A DNA stretch of 57,753 bases from Cyanobium sp. CACIAM 14. Its GTDB lineage: Bacteria; Cyanobacteriota; Cyanobacteriia; PCC-6307; Cyanobiaceae. Of this stretch, positions 17,202 through 27,251 are shown one piece after another. The first letter of the stretch is position 1, and each line of letters starts with the position of its first letter. Under the pieces are notes generated by a model. It was not told the DNA's origin. It saw nothing but the letters and a program-made list of their open reading frames with translations, and made no database searches. The position numbers and the translations under genes are program-made. The stretch is from positions 1 through 57,753 of the forward strand of contig JMRP01000016.1 of the NCBI GenBank assembly GCA_000708525.1, given 5' to 3'.

Positions 17202-18280
17202 TGGGCCTCCTCCTCCATCTGCCGGCGGCTCACCACCAGCACGGCGATCAGCACGGCCGTGGCCAGAGCCAGCCACAGGAAGCGCATCTCGGCGTTGGCC
17301 ACCACCAGCGCCAGGGCCGCCAGCCACTGGGTGAAGGCATAGATGAGCACCACCGTGCGGCGATGGCTGAAACCGGCTCTGAGCAGGCGGTGGTGCAGAT
17401 GCCTCCGATCTGGGTAGAAGGGCGAACGGCCTTCCCGCAGCCGCCCCATGATCACCGCCGACATGTCGGCCAGCGGCAGCGAGAGGATCAGCAGGGGCAG
17501 CAGCAGGCTGACACTGGTGAGCCGCTTGGCGGGGCCCACGATGCTGATCGCGGCGAGCGCGAAGCCGAGGAAGTAGGACCCCCCATCCCCCATGAAGATG
17601 CGGGCGGGGTTGAAGTTGTGGCGCAGGAAGCCCAGACAGCTGCCGGCCAGGGCCGCCGCCAGCAGGCCGGCGGCAGGCTGGTTGAGGCTGAAGCTGACCG
17701 AGAGCAGACCCACCGCCGCAATGCCGCTCACCCCGGCGGCCAGGCCGTCGAGCCCATCGAGCCAGTTGATCGCATTGGTGATCCCCACCAGCCAGACCAC
17801 CGTCGCCAGCAGGCTCAGACCCGCCGGCAGGGAGAGGGAGGCGGAGGTGGCCCCCAGGTCGAAGGGCAGATCGATGCTACCGATGCGCACCCCCTGGTTC
17901 CACACCGCCGTGGCCACCAGCACCTGGCCGAGCAGGCGGGGCAGGGGCGGCAGGGCGAACAGGTCGTCGGCCAACCCGATCACGAAGAAGCAGAGAGCCC
18001 CTGCCAGGGTGGTCCAGATCAGCTGGTCCTTGTCGGGCGGCAGCTCCGCGAACCCACCGAGGGCCCATGTGCAGGCCAGGGAGAGACTGAAGCCCACGAC
18101 GATGCCCACTCCGCCGAGGCGGACCATCGGGAGGCTGTGCTGTTTGCGGGCATCGGGAGGGTCGAACAGGCCCCAGCGCAGGCCCAGGGCACGCACCACA
18201 GGCACGATCAACGCCGTGAGGAGGGCTGCCACGATGGCCGTGAGCAGAGCCGCCGCGTTGGGGCTGTAGGCAAGGGTCAC
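17198..18280 (-). CDS. WecA/TagO-type undecaprenyl-phosphate sugar-phosphate transferase
   Basis: A 360-residue polytopic membrane protein of the MraY/WecA family, which joins a UDP-N-acetylhexosamine phosphate to undecaprenyl phosphate to start O-antigen or other surface polymers. Diagnostic cytoplasmic motifs are [18 protein letters not shown] (metal-binding Asp pair), [27 protein letters not shown] and the His-rich [13 protein letters not shown]. About ten hydrophobic segments are visible. The GTG start follows glyA by 57 bases, and the stop overlaps cinA. Confidence 0.92.
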   Translation of the reverse strand: MTLAYSPNAAALLTAIVAALLTALIVPVVRALGLRWGLFDPPDARKQHSLPMVRLGGVGIVVGFSLSLACTWALGGFAELPPDKDQLIWTTLAGALCFFVIGLADDLFALPPLPRLLGQVLVATAVWNQGVRIGSIDLPFDLGATSASLSLPAGLSLLATVVWLVGITNAINWLDGLDGLAAGVSGIAAVGLLSVSFSLNQPAAGLLAAALAGSCLGFLRHNFNPARIFMGDGGSYFLGFALAAISIVGPAKRLTSVSLLLPLLILSLPLADMSAVIMGRLREGRSPFYPDRRHLHHRLLRAGFSHRRTVVLIYAFTQWLAALALVVANAEMRFLWLALATAVLIAVLVVSRRQMEEEAQ

Positions 18281-18337
18281 AACGGCGGGCCGGGAAGCAG
18301 CGGTCCTGAGGCCGCCACGTTACGGGCGGATGGGGCC

Positions 18338-19636
18338 TCAGGCGTGCTGGAGCTCACGCTGGCGTCCGTAGAGGGGGAAGCGCTCGCAGAGGGCGGCCAC
18401 CCGCTCCCGGCAGCGCAGTTCGACGGCCGCGTCGTCCTGGTGCAGCAGGCGGTCGGCGATGATATCAGCCACCTCGCGGAATGCCTCGGCATCGAAGCCG
18501 CGGGTGGTGAGCGCGGCGCTGCCGAGGCGCAGGCCGCTGGTCACGAAGGGCGACTCGGGATCGAACGGCACCGTGTTCTTGTTGGCGGTGATGTTCACGT
18601 CGCTCACCAGAAGGTCCGCCACCTTGCCGGTGAGGCCGATGGAGCGGAGGTCGAGAAGCACCAGATGGTTGTCGGTGCCGCCGGAGACCACGGCGATGCC
18701 GCGCTCCTGGAGGCGCTCGGCCAGGGCCTGGGCATTGCCGACCACCTGCTGGCTGTAGCTCCGGAAGCTCGGCTGCAGCGCCTCGCCGAAGGCCACGGCC
18801 TTGGCGGCGATCACATGCTCCAGCGGCCCGCCCTGGGAGCCGGGGAACACGGCCTTGTCGAACTGGCGGCCGAAGGCGGCATCGCCGGCCAGGATCAGGC
18901 CGCCCCGGGGGCCGCGCAGGGTCTTGTGGGTGGTGGTGGTGACCACGTGGCAATGGGGCACAGGCGAGGGGTGCACCCCGGAGGCCACCAGGCCCGCGAT
19001 ATGGGCCATGTCGGCCAGGAGATAAGCCCCAACCTCGTCGGCGATGGCGCGGAAGGCCGCGAAGTCGATCGTGCGGGGGTAGGCGGAGTAACCGCAGATG
19101 ATGAGTTTCGGCCGGTGCTCGAGGGCGAGCTGGCGGATGGTATCGAAGTTGAGCCGATGGGTGTCGGGGTCGACGCCGTAGTGGACAGCCTTGAACCACT
19201 TGCCCGACACGTTGACAGGAGAGCCGTGGGTGAGGTGACCGCCGTGGGAGAGGTCCATCCCCAGGATCGTGTCGCCGGGCTGCAGCAGAGCCAGGAACAC
19301 GGCGAAGTTGGCCTGAGCGCCGCTGTGGGGCTGGACGTTGGCCCAGGCCGCCCCGAAGAGCTGCTTGGCCCTCTCGATGGCCAGCTCCTCGATGATGTCG
19401 ACATGCTCGCAGCCACCGTAGTAGCGCTTGTGGGGCAGGCCTTCGGCATATTTGTTGGTGAGCACCGATCCCTGTGCCTCCATCACGGCCCGGGAGGCGA
19501 AGTTCTCGCTGGCGATCAGTTCCAGGTGGGTCTGCTGCCGCCGCAGTTCCTTCTCGATCAGGGCGGCGATGGCCGGATCGCCACTGGCCAGAGGGCTGTT
19601 GATGGGCGCAGGGCCGTGATCGGCTCGGTCCGCCAT
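18338..19636 (-). CDS. glyA: Serine hydroxymethyltransferase
   Basis: PLP enzyme interconverting serine and glycine with tetrahydrofolate; important in one-carbon supply and photorespiration. At 432 residues it has the normal length. Visible motifs include the N-terminal [47 protein letters not shown] and the PLP-lysine loop [15 protein letters not shown]. It is the first gene of the minus-strand run glyA-wecA-cinA. A terminator separates it from the upstream tRNA-Arg gene. Confidence 0.97.
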   Translation of the reverse strand: MADRADHGPAPINSPLASGDPAIAALIEKELRRQQTHLELIASENFASRAVMEAQGSVLTNKYAEGLPHKRYYGGCEHVDIIEELAIERAKQLFGAAWANVQPHSGAQANFAVFLALLQPGDTILGMDLSHGGHLTHGSPVNVSGKWFKAVHYGVDPDTHRLNFDTIRQLALEHRPKLIICGYSAYPRTIDFAAFRAIADEVGAYLLADMAHIAGLVASGVHPSPVPHCHVVTTTTHKTLRGPRGGLILAGDAAFGRQFDKAVFPGSQGGPLEHVIAAKAVAFGEALQPSFRSYSQQVVGNAQALAERLQERGIAVVSGGTDNHLVLLDLRSIGLTGKVADLLVSDVNITANKNTVPFDPESPFVTSGLRLGSAALTTRGFDAEAFREVADIIADRLLHQDDAAVELRCRERVAALCERFPLYGRQRELQHA

Positions 19637-19722
19637 GGGGCTGCTCGCAGTCTCAGTCGATCGTAGGCAAGCAGGGAGGGGCCGGCCGGGCCGCGGCCGC
19701 CAGCGAACGGACCCCCTGCCAC

Positions 19723-19745
19723 AAAAAAACCGCCCCGAAGGACGG
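19723..19745 (-). terminator. Rho-independent terminator after tRNA-Arg
   Basis: On the minus strand a 6-bp stem CCGTCC/GGGCGG with a stable TTCG loop (19730-19745) is followed directly by seven T (19723-19729). It ends transcription of the tRNA-Arg gene and insulates glyA. Confidence 0.88.
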
Positions 19746-19758
19746 TGGGAGGAAGGAA

Positions 19759-19832
19759 CGCGCCTGGAGAGATTCGAACTCCCGACCCTCTGATCCGTAG
19801 TCAGATGCTCTAATCCGCTGAGCTACAAGCGC
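19759..19832 (-). tRNA. tRNA-Arg (anticodon ACG)
   Basis: A complete cloverleaf without encoded CCA. The acceptor GCGCTTG pairs with CAGGCGC; the D arm is GCTC/GAGC. The anticodon stem TCTGA/TCAGA closes the loop CTACGGA with anticodon ACG (inosine-modified in bacteria, reading CGN). The T arm is GGGAG-TTCGAAT-CTCTC. The discriminator is G. A terminator follows 13 bases downstream. Confidence 0.97.
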
Positions 19833-19947
19833 CTGCTTCGACATTCTCACCCCACGGGGTGCCGATCCGTCAACAACGCCCCGCCCGCCCCCGGCCCGAT
19901 AGGGTCCGGATCAGCGCACCCCACCGAAGCCCGGCGGGCCCTCCTCC

Positions 19948-20196
19948 ATGCCGATCCGCTGGTACAGCCCCGCCACGCCTCCCGATCCCGCCGATCCCAC
20001 CTACCGCCACTACGAGCGGATCGTGAACCTGACCCTCCATGCCTCCCTGTTCGCGGCGGTGAACAGCGGCCTCTGGGTGGTCCAGGGACTGCGCCATCCC
20101 TGGGTCCATCTGGACTGGCTGACTGCGGTCTGGGCCGCCCTGCTGCTGGCCCATGGCAGCGTGGTGGTGCTGCAACGCCCCCGCCTCCAGCCATGA
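19948..20196 (+). CDS. Small two-helix membrane protein
   Basis: 82 residues: a polar N-terminus (WYSPATPPDPADPTYRHYERIVN), then two hydrophobic segments around residues 30-50 and 58-76 separated by a short HPWVHLDW turn, resembling 2TM-domain proteins. Function unknown. It overlaps the next gene by four bases (ATGA), suggesting a coupled pair with the DUF3181 protein. Confidence 0.7.
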   Translation: MPIRWYSPATPPDPADPTYRHYERIVNLTLHASLFAAVNSGLWVVQGLRHPWVHLDWLTAVWAALLLAHGSVVVLQRPRLQP

Positions 20197-20480
20197 CGCT
20201 CGCCGCCTCCGACCTCGAGGAACTGAGCCGGGCGATCGCCGACAGGCTCTACCTGCAGGTGGCGGGCTGGCATCTCTACCTGGGCGATGCGGGCCTGGCC
20301 CAGACGCTGGCGATCGAGTGCGCCGCACGGCTCGACCAGGGCGCGGCGGTCTGCGCCCGCCAGGCCCTGGAGGCGGTTCAGGTGCCGATCGGGGGTGGGG
20401 CCACCCGCCTGCCCCTGGCGAGGCTGGTGCCCTCCGGCCAGCTGCGTGATCTGGAAGACGTGCTGCAACCCTTTTGCTGA
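20193..20480 (+). CDS. DUF3181 family protein
   Basis: A 95-residue, mainly helical cyanobacterial protein of unknown function. The family pattern ELSRAIADRLYLQVAGWHLYLGDAGLA is clear at the N-terminus. Its ATG lies within the end of the preceding small membrane-protein gene, so the two are probably translated together. No catalytic motif is seen. Confidence 0.78.
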   Translation: MTLAASDLEELSRAIADRLYLQVAGWHLYLGDAGLAQTLAIECAARLDQGAAVCARQALEAVQVPIGGGATRLPLARLVPSGQLRDLEDVLQPFC

Positions 20481-20536
20481 GATCCGCTGCTGGAAGCCCC
20501 TTCCGCGGATAGGGTGACGCCCCACGCAGGCGGGAC

Positions 20537-20794
20537 GTGCTGGTCATCGAAGTCACCAATGCCCGTGACGTGGTCCGCCAGCGCATCGGCAGGCTGGGCA
20601 GCCGTCTGATCGGCAAGGTGGTGGACGCGGAGGCCCAGGTCGAAAAGGCCCTGATCCAGGAACTGGAGAGCGCCTTCCGGGACTTCGGCATCGAAGCCCG
20701 GATCTTCTCCATCGACGGTCCCCAGATGATCGGGCGCTCCCATCTGGAGATCCCTGTGCAGGTCCGTGAGGACCGGCAGGTCCGGCTTCCCTAG
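20537..20794 (+). CDS. Conserved hypothetical protein, 85 residues
   Basis: The family is not recognised. GTG start at 20537. The product is a compact alpha/beta protein: VIEVTNARDVVRQRIGRLGSRLIG, a charged helix (VDAEAQVEKALIQELESAFRDFG) and a C-terminal strand pair. It has no signal peptide or membrane segment. It follows the DUF3181 gene by 56 bases and ends 18 bases before the convergent murJ. Confidence 0.65.
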   Translation: MLVIEVTNARDVVRQRIGRLGSRLIGKVVDAEAQVEKALIQELESAFRDFGIEARIFSIDGPQMIGRSHLEIPVQVREDRQVRLP

Positions 20795-20812
20795 GGACGT
20801 CCGCCGGGGCCC

Positions 20813-22417
20813 TCAGGATCCCCGACGCCGGGCCAGCCGCAGCAGTTGCCGTGCCTCCGGAACGCCGGCGAGCGAAGCCAGCAGAGCGAAGAGCGCCACG
20901 GCCGCGCCGGCGCAGAGGCCGTTCTGCAGCAGCAGCCCCCCCAGACCGGGCGGCCAGACCAGCCGCTCCGCCAGGCCCCAGGCGGCCAGCCCGGCGGCCA
21001 GGGCGGCCCCCGCCAGCGCCAGGGTGTCACGGGCCCACGGGCGCAGGGGCAGCCCGCCGAGGCGGGCCGAGAGCGCCACCAGCAGCCCCAGGCAGGTGAT
21101 CAGATTCACGGCCACGGTGGCCAGCACCAGGCCGGGCGCGCCGAAGTTGAAGGCGGGCAGCTGCAGGCCGGCGGGGCTCGGTCCGCCCACCAGCAGCCAG
21201 TCGAAGACCGCATTCAGGCCGATGCCCCCGATCGACCAGCGGAAGGGGGTCGTGGCATCCCCCAGGGCATAGAACACCCGCACCAGCACGTCCCGGCCCA
21301 GGTAGGCGGGCATGCCCAGGCCGTAGGCCATCAGCAGCCCGCCGACCAGCCGGGCGGCGCCGTGATCGAAGGCGCCCCGCTCGTACACGAGGGCCACGAT
21401 CGGGCCGGCCAGTCCCACCAGCACCGCCCCCAGCGGCAACATGCTGGCGCTGGAGAGCATCAGCCCCTGGCGGATGCGGGCGATCAGCTCAGCTCGGTCC
21501 TCCGGGGCGGTGAGGCGGGAGTACACCGGCAGCAAGGGCACCAGCAGGGCATTGGAGATCAGGCCCAGGGGGGTCTGGACCAGGAGGTTGGCGTATCCCA
21601 GCCCGGCGGCGGCACCCACGATCCCCGAGGCGAAGAACAGATCCACGAACACGTTGATCTGCAGCATCCCGGAGGAGAGCGTGGCCGGCCCCATGATCCG
21701 CAGCACCTCCCGCACACCCGGATCGCGCGCGTCCCAGACCAGCTGGAAGCGGTGCAGGCCCTGCCGGGCCAGGGCGGGCAGCTGGATCAGCCACTGCAGC
21801 ACCGCACCGAGGGTGGTGCTGGCGGCGAGCACGACTCCGCCGATCACCGCCGCGGCGGGCAGCGTGATGCCGGGGCCCAGCTGCCACCAGAGGACGGCGA
21901 TGCCGCCGATCACGGCGACGCTGGAGAGCAGCGGGCTCACCGAAGGCAGCCAGAACACGTCGGCGGCGTTGAGTGCCCCGAAACCGAGGCCGATCAGACC
22001 GGCGAACAGGGCCATCGGCGCCATCCAGCGCAGCTGGAGCACCGCAAGCTCGTGGCGGCTGACGTCCAGGCCCGGCCCCACCAGGGTGATCAGCGGATCC
22101 GCCGCCACCAGCAGGATCAGGGTGACGCCGATCAGGCCCGCGCCGACCAGGGTATTGATGCTGGCCAGCACATGGGCGCCCTCGTGCCTCGGACGGCGGG
22201 AGAGCACGCTGACCATGGCGCTGTGAAAGGGGCCGTTGATGCCGCCGAGCAGGATCAGCAGGAAGCCCGGCAGCACGTACGCGTAGTTGTAGGCGTCATA
22301 GGCGGCACCCACGCCGAAGGCGGCGGCGATCACCTGCTGGCGCACCAGACCGGCCACCTTGCTGAGGGCCGTGGCCGCCCCGACGATCAGAGCAATCCGG
22401 CGCAGGGATCGGGCCAT
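20813..22417 (-). CDS. murJ: Lipid II flippase MurJ
   Basis: A 534-residue polytopic MOP-superfamily protein that flips lipid-linked peptidoglycan precursor. About 14 hydrophobic segments are visible. The N-terminus SKVAGLVRQQVIAAAFGVGAAYDAYNYAYVLPG is typical of MurJ/MviN. ATG 22417 (MARSLRRIALIVGAATALSK) is preferred over an in-frame ATG 30 bases upstream, which adds an atypical leader. It is divergent from sfsA across 65 bases. Confidence 0.93.
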   Translation of the reverse strand: MARSLRRIALIVGAATALSKVAGLVRQQVIAAAFGVGAAYDAYNYAYVLPGFLLILLGGINGPFHSAMVSVLSRRPRHEGAHVLASINTLVGAGLIGVTLILLVAADPLITLVGPGLDVSRHELAVLQLRWMAPMALFAGLIGLGFGALNAADVFWLPSVSPLLSSVAVIGGIAVLWWQLGPGITLPAAAVIGGVVLAASTTLGAVLQWLIQLPALARQGLHRFQLVWDARDPGVREVLRIMGPATLSSGMLQINVFVDLFFASGIVGAAAGLGYANLLVQTPLGLISNALLVPLLPVYSRLTAPEDRAELIARIRQGLMLSSASMLPLGAVLVGLAGPIVALVYERGAFDHGAARLVGGLLMAYGLGMPAYLGRDVLVRVFYALGDATTPFRWSIGGIGLNAVFDWLLVGGPSPAGLQLPAFNFGAPGLVLATVAVNLITCLGLLVALSARLGGLPLRPWARDTLALAGAALAAGLAAWGLAERLVWPPGLGGLLLQNGLCAGAAVALFALLASLAGVPEARQLLRLARRRGS

Positions 22418-22482
22418 GGCGGCTGGGCACAGCCCATCGGGACGCACGGCAGTATGGCCGGCTCCCCCCGGCAGCCCCAGCC

Positions 22483-23253
22483 ATGGCCTCAGCGTCCGAT
22501 GCCGTGCCCGATGCCGTGCCCGTGCTGAGCTGCGATCCGCTGGTGGAGGGGGTGCTGCTGAAGCGCTACAAGCGCTTCCTCGCCGACGTGGCGCTGGACG
22601 ACGGCCGCTCGGTGACGGCCCACTGCCCGAACACCGGGCCGATGACGGGTGTGCTGGTGCCGGGGGGCCGGGTCCGCCTGCGTCACGATCCCTCCCCCAG
22701 CCGCAAACTGGCCTGGACCTGGGAGCAGGCCCAGGTCAGCGGCCATGGCGACAGTCCCGTCTGGGTGGGGGTGAACACGGCACTGCCCAACCGCCTGGTG
22801 CGGGCCACCATCGAAGCCGGTTGCCTGGAGCCCTGGCTGGGCCCGGTGGCCGGGATCCGCGCCGAAGTGCCCTACGGCGAGGGGCGCCGCAGCCGGATCG
22901 ATCTGCTGCTGACGCCGGCAGCCGGAGCCGCCGATTCCCGGCCGATCTATGTGGAGGTGAAGAACACCACCTGGAGCGAAGGGGATCTGGGCCTGTTCCC
23001 GGACACGGTCACTGAACGGGGCCAGAAGCATCTGGAGGAACTCATGGCCGTGCTGCCGGCGGCCCGGGCGGTGCTTGTGCCCTGCCTGAGCCGGGGGGAC
23101 GTGTCGCGCTTCGCACCGGGGGACAGCGCCGACCCCCGCTATGGCGAGCTCTTCCGTGCCGCTCTGGCGGCAGGGGTGGAGGTGCTCCCCTGCAGGTACC
23201 GCTTCGGCAGCGCCTCGGTGGAGTTCCTCGGCCTGGCGACCGTGGAGGTCTGA
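22483..23253 (+). CDS. sfsA: SfsA family protein
   Basis: A 256-residue homologue of sugar fermentation stimulation protein A, a family with an OB-type N-terminus and a nuclease-like C-terminal fold. Visible motifs are VEGVLLKRYKRFLADV, HCPNTGPMTG, SRIDLLL and VEVKNTTW, followed by FPDTVTERGQKHLEEL. The Asp/Glu/Lys set resembles a PD-(D/E)XK active site. It is the last core gene before the hopanoid locus. Confidence 0.93.
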   Translation: MASASDAVPDAVPVLSCDPLVEGVLLKRYKRFLADVALDDGRSVTAHCPNTGPMTGVLVPGGRVRLRHDPSPSRKLAWTWEQAQVSGHGDSPVWVGVNTALPNRLVRATIEAGCLEPWLGPVAGIRAEVPYGEGRRSRIDLLLTPAAGAADSRPIYVEVKNTTWSEGDLGLFPDTVTERGQKHLEELMAVLPAARAVLVPCLSRGDVSRFAPGDSADPRYGELFRAALAAGVEVLPCRYRFGSASVEFLGLATVEV

Positions 23254-23354
23254 GGGCGAAGGGCCGGCGGGCCGGGCTTCGGGCAGCCTTCCGAACTCAG
23301 CGGCGGGAGCCGCGCCGGTTTTCCGCCATCCCCCGCTCCCAGGGACGTCAGCCC

Positions 23355-24554
23355 TCAGCCGGCGGCGTAGGTGCGCCCCTTCCAGGCCCCTCCCCGGCCA
23401 CGCCAGTGGCGCAGAGCTGAATCGATCGTCATCAGGGTGTAGAGCAGAGCGATCGCGGGCAGGGCGAAGGCACGCAGGGGAGACAGTCGGTAGAAGCGCA
23501 GCATGGGGGCATAGGCGAACGCCATCAGCGACCAGCCCGCCAGGCCCAGGACGATCAGGGTCGGATCCCCCAGCAGCAGACCCGCGGCCACCCCGGCCGG
23601 AGGCATTAGGTAGATCAGGCCCATTCCCAGCACGGTGCCCAGCAGCCACCAGGGGGAGTGGTCGAGCTGGGAGAAGGCGGTGCGAGCCACCATCGTCCAG
23701 ATGGACGCCAGATCGGGATAGGGCCGCAGGCTGATGGTGCCGTCGCTTAGACCGAGCCAGAGGCGCCCTTCCCCGAACACCAGGCGGTCGTTGCTCTTCA
23801 CCGCCTGGGCCAGGGTGCAGTCATCGATCAGGGCCCCGTGGATCGAGGCCAGACCGCCGATGCGCTCGAGGGCGTCCCGGTGGATGAGGAGGCATCCGCC
23901 GGCTGCAGCCGCCGTCGGGCTGGTGGGCCGATTCACCCAGCGGAAGGGGTAGAGCATCTGGAAGAAGAACACGAAGGCGGGGATCAGCCATTTCTCCCAG
24001 AGACTCGTGCACCGCAACCGCACCATCAGCGATACCAGCGAGTGCTGACCGGCTTGCGCCCGGGCCACCAGGGCGGCCAGGCTGGCGGGCTCATGCTCGA
24101 TGTCGGCATCGGTGAACAGGATGTATGTCGGGACAGGCTGCAGGGCCTCCGCCATGCGCACCCCCTGGGCCATGGCCCAGAGCTTGCCGCTCCAGCCCCG
24201 GGGCAGAGGGGAACCGTCGCAGATCACGAGCTGATCGCTGCGGCCCAGCTCCTGGGCCGTGCGCCGGGCCACCGATGCGGTGCCGTCGTCACTCTGGTCG
24301 TCGACCAGGATCACCCGGAGAGAACCAACGTAGGTCTGAGCCAGCAGCGAACGCAGGGAACGCGGCAGGACCTCAGCCTCGTTGCGCGCCGGCACCACCA
24401 CACAGACCGGCGGCAGGGGAGGGTGGGGAACGGCGCCTGGGGGAACAGGCGGTGGTGGATCCACCCGCCAGAACTGACCGCGGAAGATCAGCAGATGGAT
24501 CCAGGTGCCAAGGGAGAGGACGACGAGAACCTCAGACACGAAAGAAGTCGTCAT
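23355..24554 (-). CDS. hpnB: Hopanoid-associated glycosyltransferase HpnB
   Basis: A 399-residue family 2 glycosyltransferase anchored in the membrane. An N-terminal helix (SEVLVVLSLGTWIHLLIF) is followed by the GT-A domain with VCVVVPARNEAEVLPRSL, LVDDQSDDGT, PRGWSGKLWAMAQG, FTDADIEHEP (DXD-like) and ALIDDCTLA. Hydrophobic helices follow near the C-terminus. HpnB genes accompany squalene-hopene cyclase in many bacteria, but the acceptor is not established. It is divergent from shc across 107 bases. Confidence 0.9.
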   Translation of the reverse strand: MTTSFVSEVLVVLSLGTWIHLLIFRGQFWRVDPPPPVPPGAVPHPPLPPVCVVVPARNEAEVLPRSLRSLLAQTYVGSLRVILVDDQSDDGTASVARRTAQELGRSDQLVICDGSPLPRGWSGKLWAMAQGVRMAEALQPVPTYILFTDADIEHEPASLAALVARAQAGQHSLVSLMVRLRCTSLWEKWLIPAFVFFFQMLYPFRWVNRPTSPTAAAAGGCLLIHRDALERIGGLASIHGALIDDCTLAQAVKSNDRLVFGEGRLWLGLSDGTISLRPYPDLASIWTMVARTAFSQLDHSPWWLLGTVLGMGLIYLMPPAGVAAGLLLGDPTLIVLGLAGWSLMAFAYAPMLRFYRLSPLRAFALPAIALLYTLMTIDSALRHWRGRGGAWKGRTYAAG

Positions 24555-24661
24555 CGCAAGTAGTCATCCAGGTGACGGGCCCGGAGAACGGCTGGTCCAC
24601 AGGTAGATATTCGCCGCAGTACGCTACCAGCTTCCAACCCGAGTCCGCCAAAGGCTGATCC

Positions 24662-26581
24662 GTGCCAGAGACCATCACCACATCGCCGGTGCAAGCGGCC
24701 ATTCAGTCGAGTCGGAATCATCTGCTTTCGATTCAGCATCCAGAGGGATATTGGTGGTCGGAACTGGAATCCAACGTCACCATGACGGCGGAATTCATTC
24801 TTCTGCACAAGATCTGGAAGACGGATGCCGGCCGTCCATGGCACAAGGCGGAGTCCTATCTGCGATCCCAGCAGAGGGACCATGGGGGCTGGGAGCTGTT
24901 CTTCGGCGATGGCGGTGATCTGAGCACCTCCGTGGAGGCCTACATGGCGCTTCGGCTGCTGGGTGCCCAGCAGACGGACCCAGCCCTGGTGGCCGCTTCG
25001 GAATTCATCCTTGAAAAAGGCGGAATCGAGAAATGCCGCATCTTCACCAAGTTCCACCTTGCCCTGATCGGTTGTTATCCCTGGGCGGGGGTCCCTTCGA
25101 TCCCCCCCTGGGTGATGCTCTTCCCGAACTGGTTCCCCTTCACCATCTATGAATTGTCCAGCTGGGCGCGGGGGAGCACCGTACCGTTGCTGATCGTCTT
25201 CGATCAGAAGCCCGTCTTCCCGGTGGATCCTGTCATCCGGCTGGATGAATTGTATCGGGATCCCAGGGCGAAAACCCATCCATCTCTGCCCCGCTCCGGT
25301 GGCCTCGGCGACGTGTTCGTGCTGCTGGATGGCGCCTTCAAGCTGATGGAGAGGCTTGGCCTGGTGCCCTTCCGCCGCTGGGGCCTGAGGGCCGCCGAAC
25401 GCTGGGTGCTGGAGCGCCAGGAGGCCTCCGGGGATTGGGGAGGGATCATCCCGGCCATGCTCAATTCCCTCCTGGCCCTGCGCACGCTGAACTACGCGGC
25501 CTGTGATCCCATCGTGGCGCGCGGTATGGAAGCGGTCGATCGCTTCACGATCGAATCCGCCGATCAGATCAGAGTTCAGCCCTGCGTGTCCCCCGTGTGG
25601 GACACGGCCCTGACGGTGCGCGCCCTGGGCGCCTCCGGTCTGGCGTCCGACCACCCCGCCCTTGCCCGAGCCGGGGAATGGCTGCTGAACAAGCAGATTC
25701 TCGACTACGGCGACTGGGCCATCAAGAACAGGAGGGGGAAACCAGGAGCCTGGGCCTTCGAGTTCGAGAACCGCTTCTATCCCGATGTGGATGACACCGC
25801 CGTTGTCGTGATGGCGCTGGCCACCGTGTCCCTCGCCGATGAACCACGCAAACGGCAGGCCATGCAGCGGGGGGTCGCATGGATTCTGAGCATGCAATGC
25901 AGGCCAGGCGGATGGGCCGCCTTCGATCTCGACAACGATCAGGCCTGGCTCAACGCACTCCCCTACGCGGATCTCAAGGCGATGATCGATCCAAATACCG
26001 CCGATGTCACCGCCAGGGTTTTGGAGATGCTGGGCCGCCTCGGACACCGTGGCAACGCCGATCAGATCGAGCGGGGACTGGCCTATCTGCTGCGGGAGCA
26101 GGAGCCCGAAGGCTGCTGGTTCGGGCGTTGGGGAGTCAACTACATCTATGGAACCAGCGGTGCGCTGGCCGCCCTGGCGTGGATCAGCCCGGAGCGGCAC
26201 ATCAGGGCCATGGAACGGGGGGTCCGCTGGCTGCTGCAGTGCCAGAACCCCGATGGGGGCTGGGGAGAGTCCTGCCGAAGCTACAGCGATCCTTCCCTCA
26301 AGGGGGTGGGAAAGAGCACCTCCTCGCAGACGGCCTGGGCCATGATCGGGCTGTCGGCCTTCGCCGCCCTCGACGCCAGCCATCTTGCCCTGACCGCCCC
26401 AGCGCTGGAGCGCGGTGCGGGCTATCTGGTGAAGGCCCAGCGTCCGGATGGCACCTGGGAGGAGGCGGAGTTCACAGGGACGGGCTTCCCCTGCCATTTC
26501 TACCTCAAATATCATCTTTATCAGCAGCATTTTCCGCTCACGGCATTGAGCGGTTATGCCCGGCTGGGGGTGTCTCCGTAA
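24662..26581 (+). CDS. shc: Squalene-hopene cyclase
   Basis: A 639-residue monotopic membrane enzyme that cyclises squalene to hopene. The protonating motif DVDD is at residues 375-378, matching the well-studied Alicyclobacillus enzyme. Several QW repeats are present (for example the stretches near QQRDHGGW, QCRPGGWAAFD, QEPEGCWFGRWG and QNPDGGWGES). The C-terminus GTGFPCHFYLKYHLYQQHFP is typical. The start is GTG 24662. The last 44 bases overlap the convergent hpnG gene. Confidence 0.97.
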   Translation: MPETITTSPVQAAIQSSRNHLLSIQHPEGYWWSELESNVTMTAEFILLHKIWKTDAGRPWHKAESYLRSQQRDHGGWELFFGDGGDLSTSVEAYMALRLLGAQQTDPALVAASEFILEKGGIEKCRIFTKFHLALIGCYPWAGVPSIPPWVMLFPNWFPFTIYELSSWARGSTVPLLIVFDQKPVFPVDPVIRLDELYRDPRAKTHPSLPRSGGLGDVFVLLDGAFKLMERLGLVPFRRWGLRAAERWVLERQEASGDWGGIIPAMLNSLLALRTLNYAACDPIVARGMEAVDRFTIESADQIRVQPCVSPVWDTALTVRALGASGLASDHPALARAGEWLLNKQILDYGDWAIKNRRGKPGAWAFEFENRFYPDVDDTAVVVMALATVSLADEPRKRQAMQRGVAWILSMQCRPGGWAAFDLDNDQAWLNALPYADLKAMIDPNTADVTARVLEMLGRLGHRGNADQIERGLAYLLREQEPEGCWFGRWGVNYIYGTSGALAALAWISPERHIRAMERGVRWLLQCQNPDGGWGESCRSYSDPSLKGVGKSTSSQTAWAMIGLSAFAALDASHLALTAPALERGAGYLVKAQRPDGTWEEAEFTGTGFPCHFYLKYHLYQQHFPLTALSGYARLGVSP

Positions 26582-27251
26582 ACAACTTACGCGCCAGCAG
26601 GTGCAGGGCTCGCAAGGCCTTCAGGGACCCGCCGATCAGACGGGTGGCCGCCTTCGGACGTTTCAGAAAAGCCAGCAGTAGTGGAAACGCCTGCGGAGTT
26701 CCCCCTGACGACAGAGCCCCATGGAGATCAGGGATGTCATGGTCACAGTCGTCACTCACCACCCGGAGGATTGCCACGTGATGACCAGCCTCCGAGAGGA
26801 TATCCAGGACAGGAAAACTCTCCATGTCGACCATGTCGGCGTGGGTCTTCCGCCCAAGCAGTTTCTTGTCGTGGCGTCGGCACACCACCGCATCAGCGGT
26901 GATCAGACGGCCGGTGCGGATCCCTGGGGCGGACCGGGCGATGGTGGCCGTCAGAGGGGCGTCACAGGCTCTCCAGACGACGGCCATGTCCTCCGGCTGC
27001 CGACCACAATCCCGAATCAGAAGGGCTTCGCCGACGGGCAGATCTTCCACCAGTGCGCCCCCGAGACCCATCAGCAGGATCCGTGATCCCGGCGGGAACA
27101 AGCCGTCGGCGATCAGTCGTTCCAGATGGGGTCTCTGCGCCACCCGGCCGATGGGAATCGGCGCCACCGTCGGTCCATGCGGTGAGGCCATGCGGATCGA
27201 GGCCGCGACGGCACGGTGCTCCAACCCGGCGGGCACGAGAATCACATCCAC
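26538..27251 (-). CDS. hpnG: HpnG, adenosylhopane nucleosidase (phosphorylase superfamily)
   Basis: Removes adenine from adenosylhopane to give ribosylhopane. The conserved part runs from VDVILVPAGLEHRAVAASI through LMGLGGAL, TADAVVCR and VDMESFPVLDILSEAG to VVSDDCDHDIPD, fitting the nucleoside-phosphorylase fold. Its neighbours hpnH, shc and hpnA make the assignment strong. GTG 27251 is chosen because residues upstream to an ATG at 27473 are Arg/Ser-rich and unlike the family; the longer start cannot be excluded. The 3' end overlaps shc by 44 bases. Confidence 0.85.
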   Translation of the reverse strand: MDVILVPAGLEHRAVAASIRMASPHGPTVAPIPIGRVAQRPHLERLIADGLFPPGSRILLMGLGGALVEDLPVGEALLIRDCGRQPEDMAVVWRACDAPLTATIARSAPGIRTGRLITADAVVCRRHDKKLLGRKTHADMVDMESFPVLDILSEAGHHVAILRVVSDDCDHDIPDLHGALSSGGTPQAFPLLLAFLKRPKAATRLIGGSLKALRALHLLARKLFTETPPAGHNRSMP

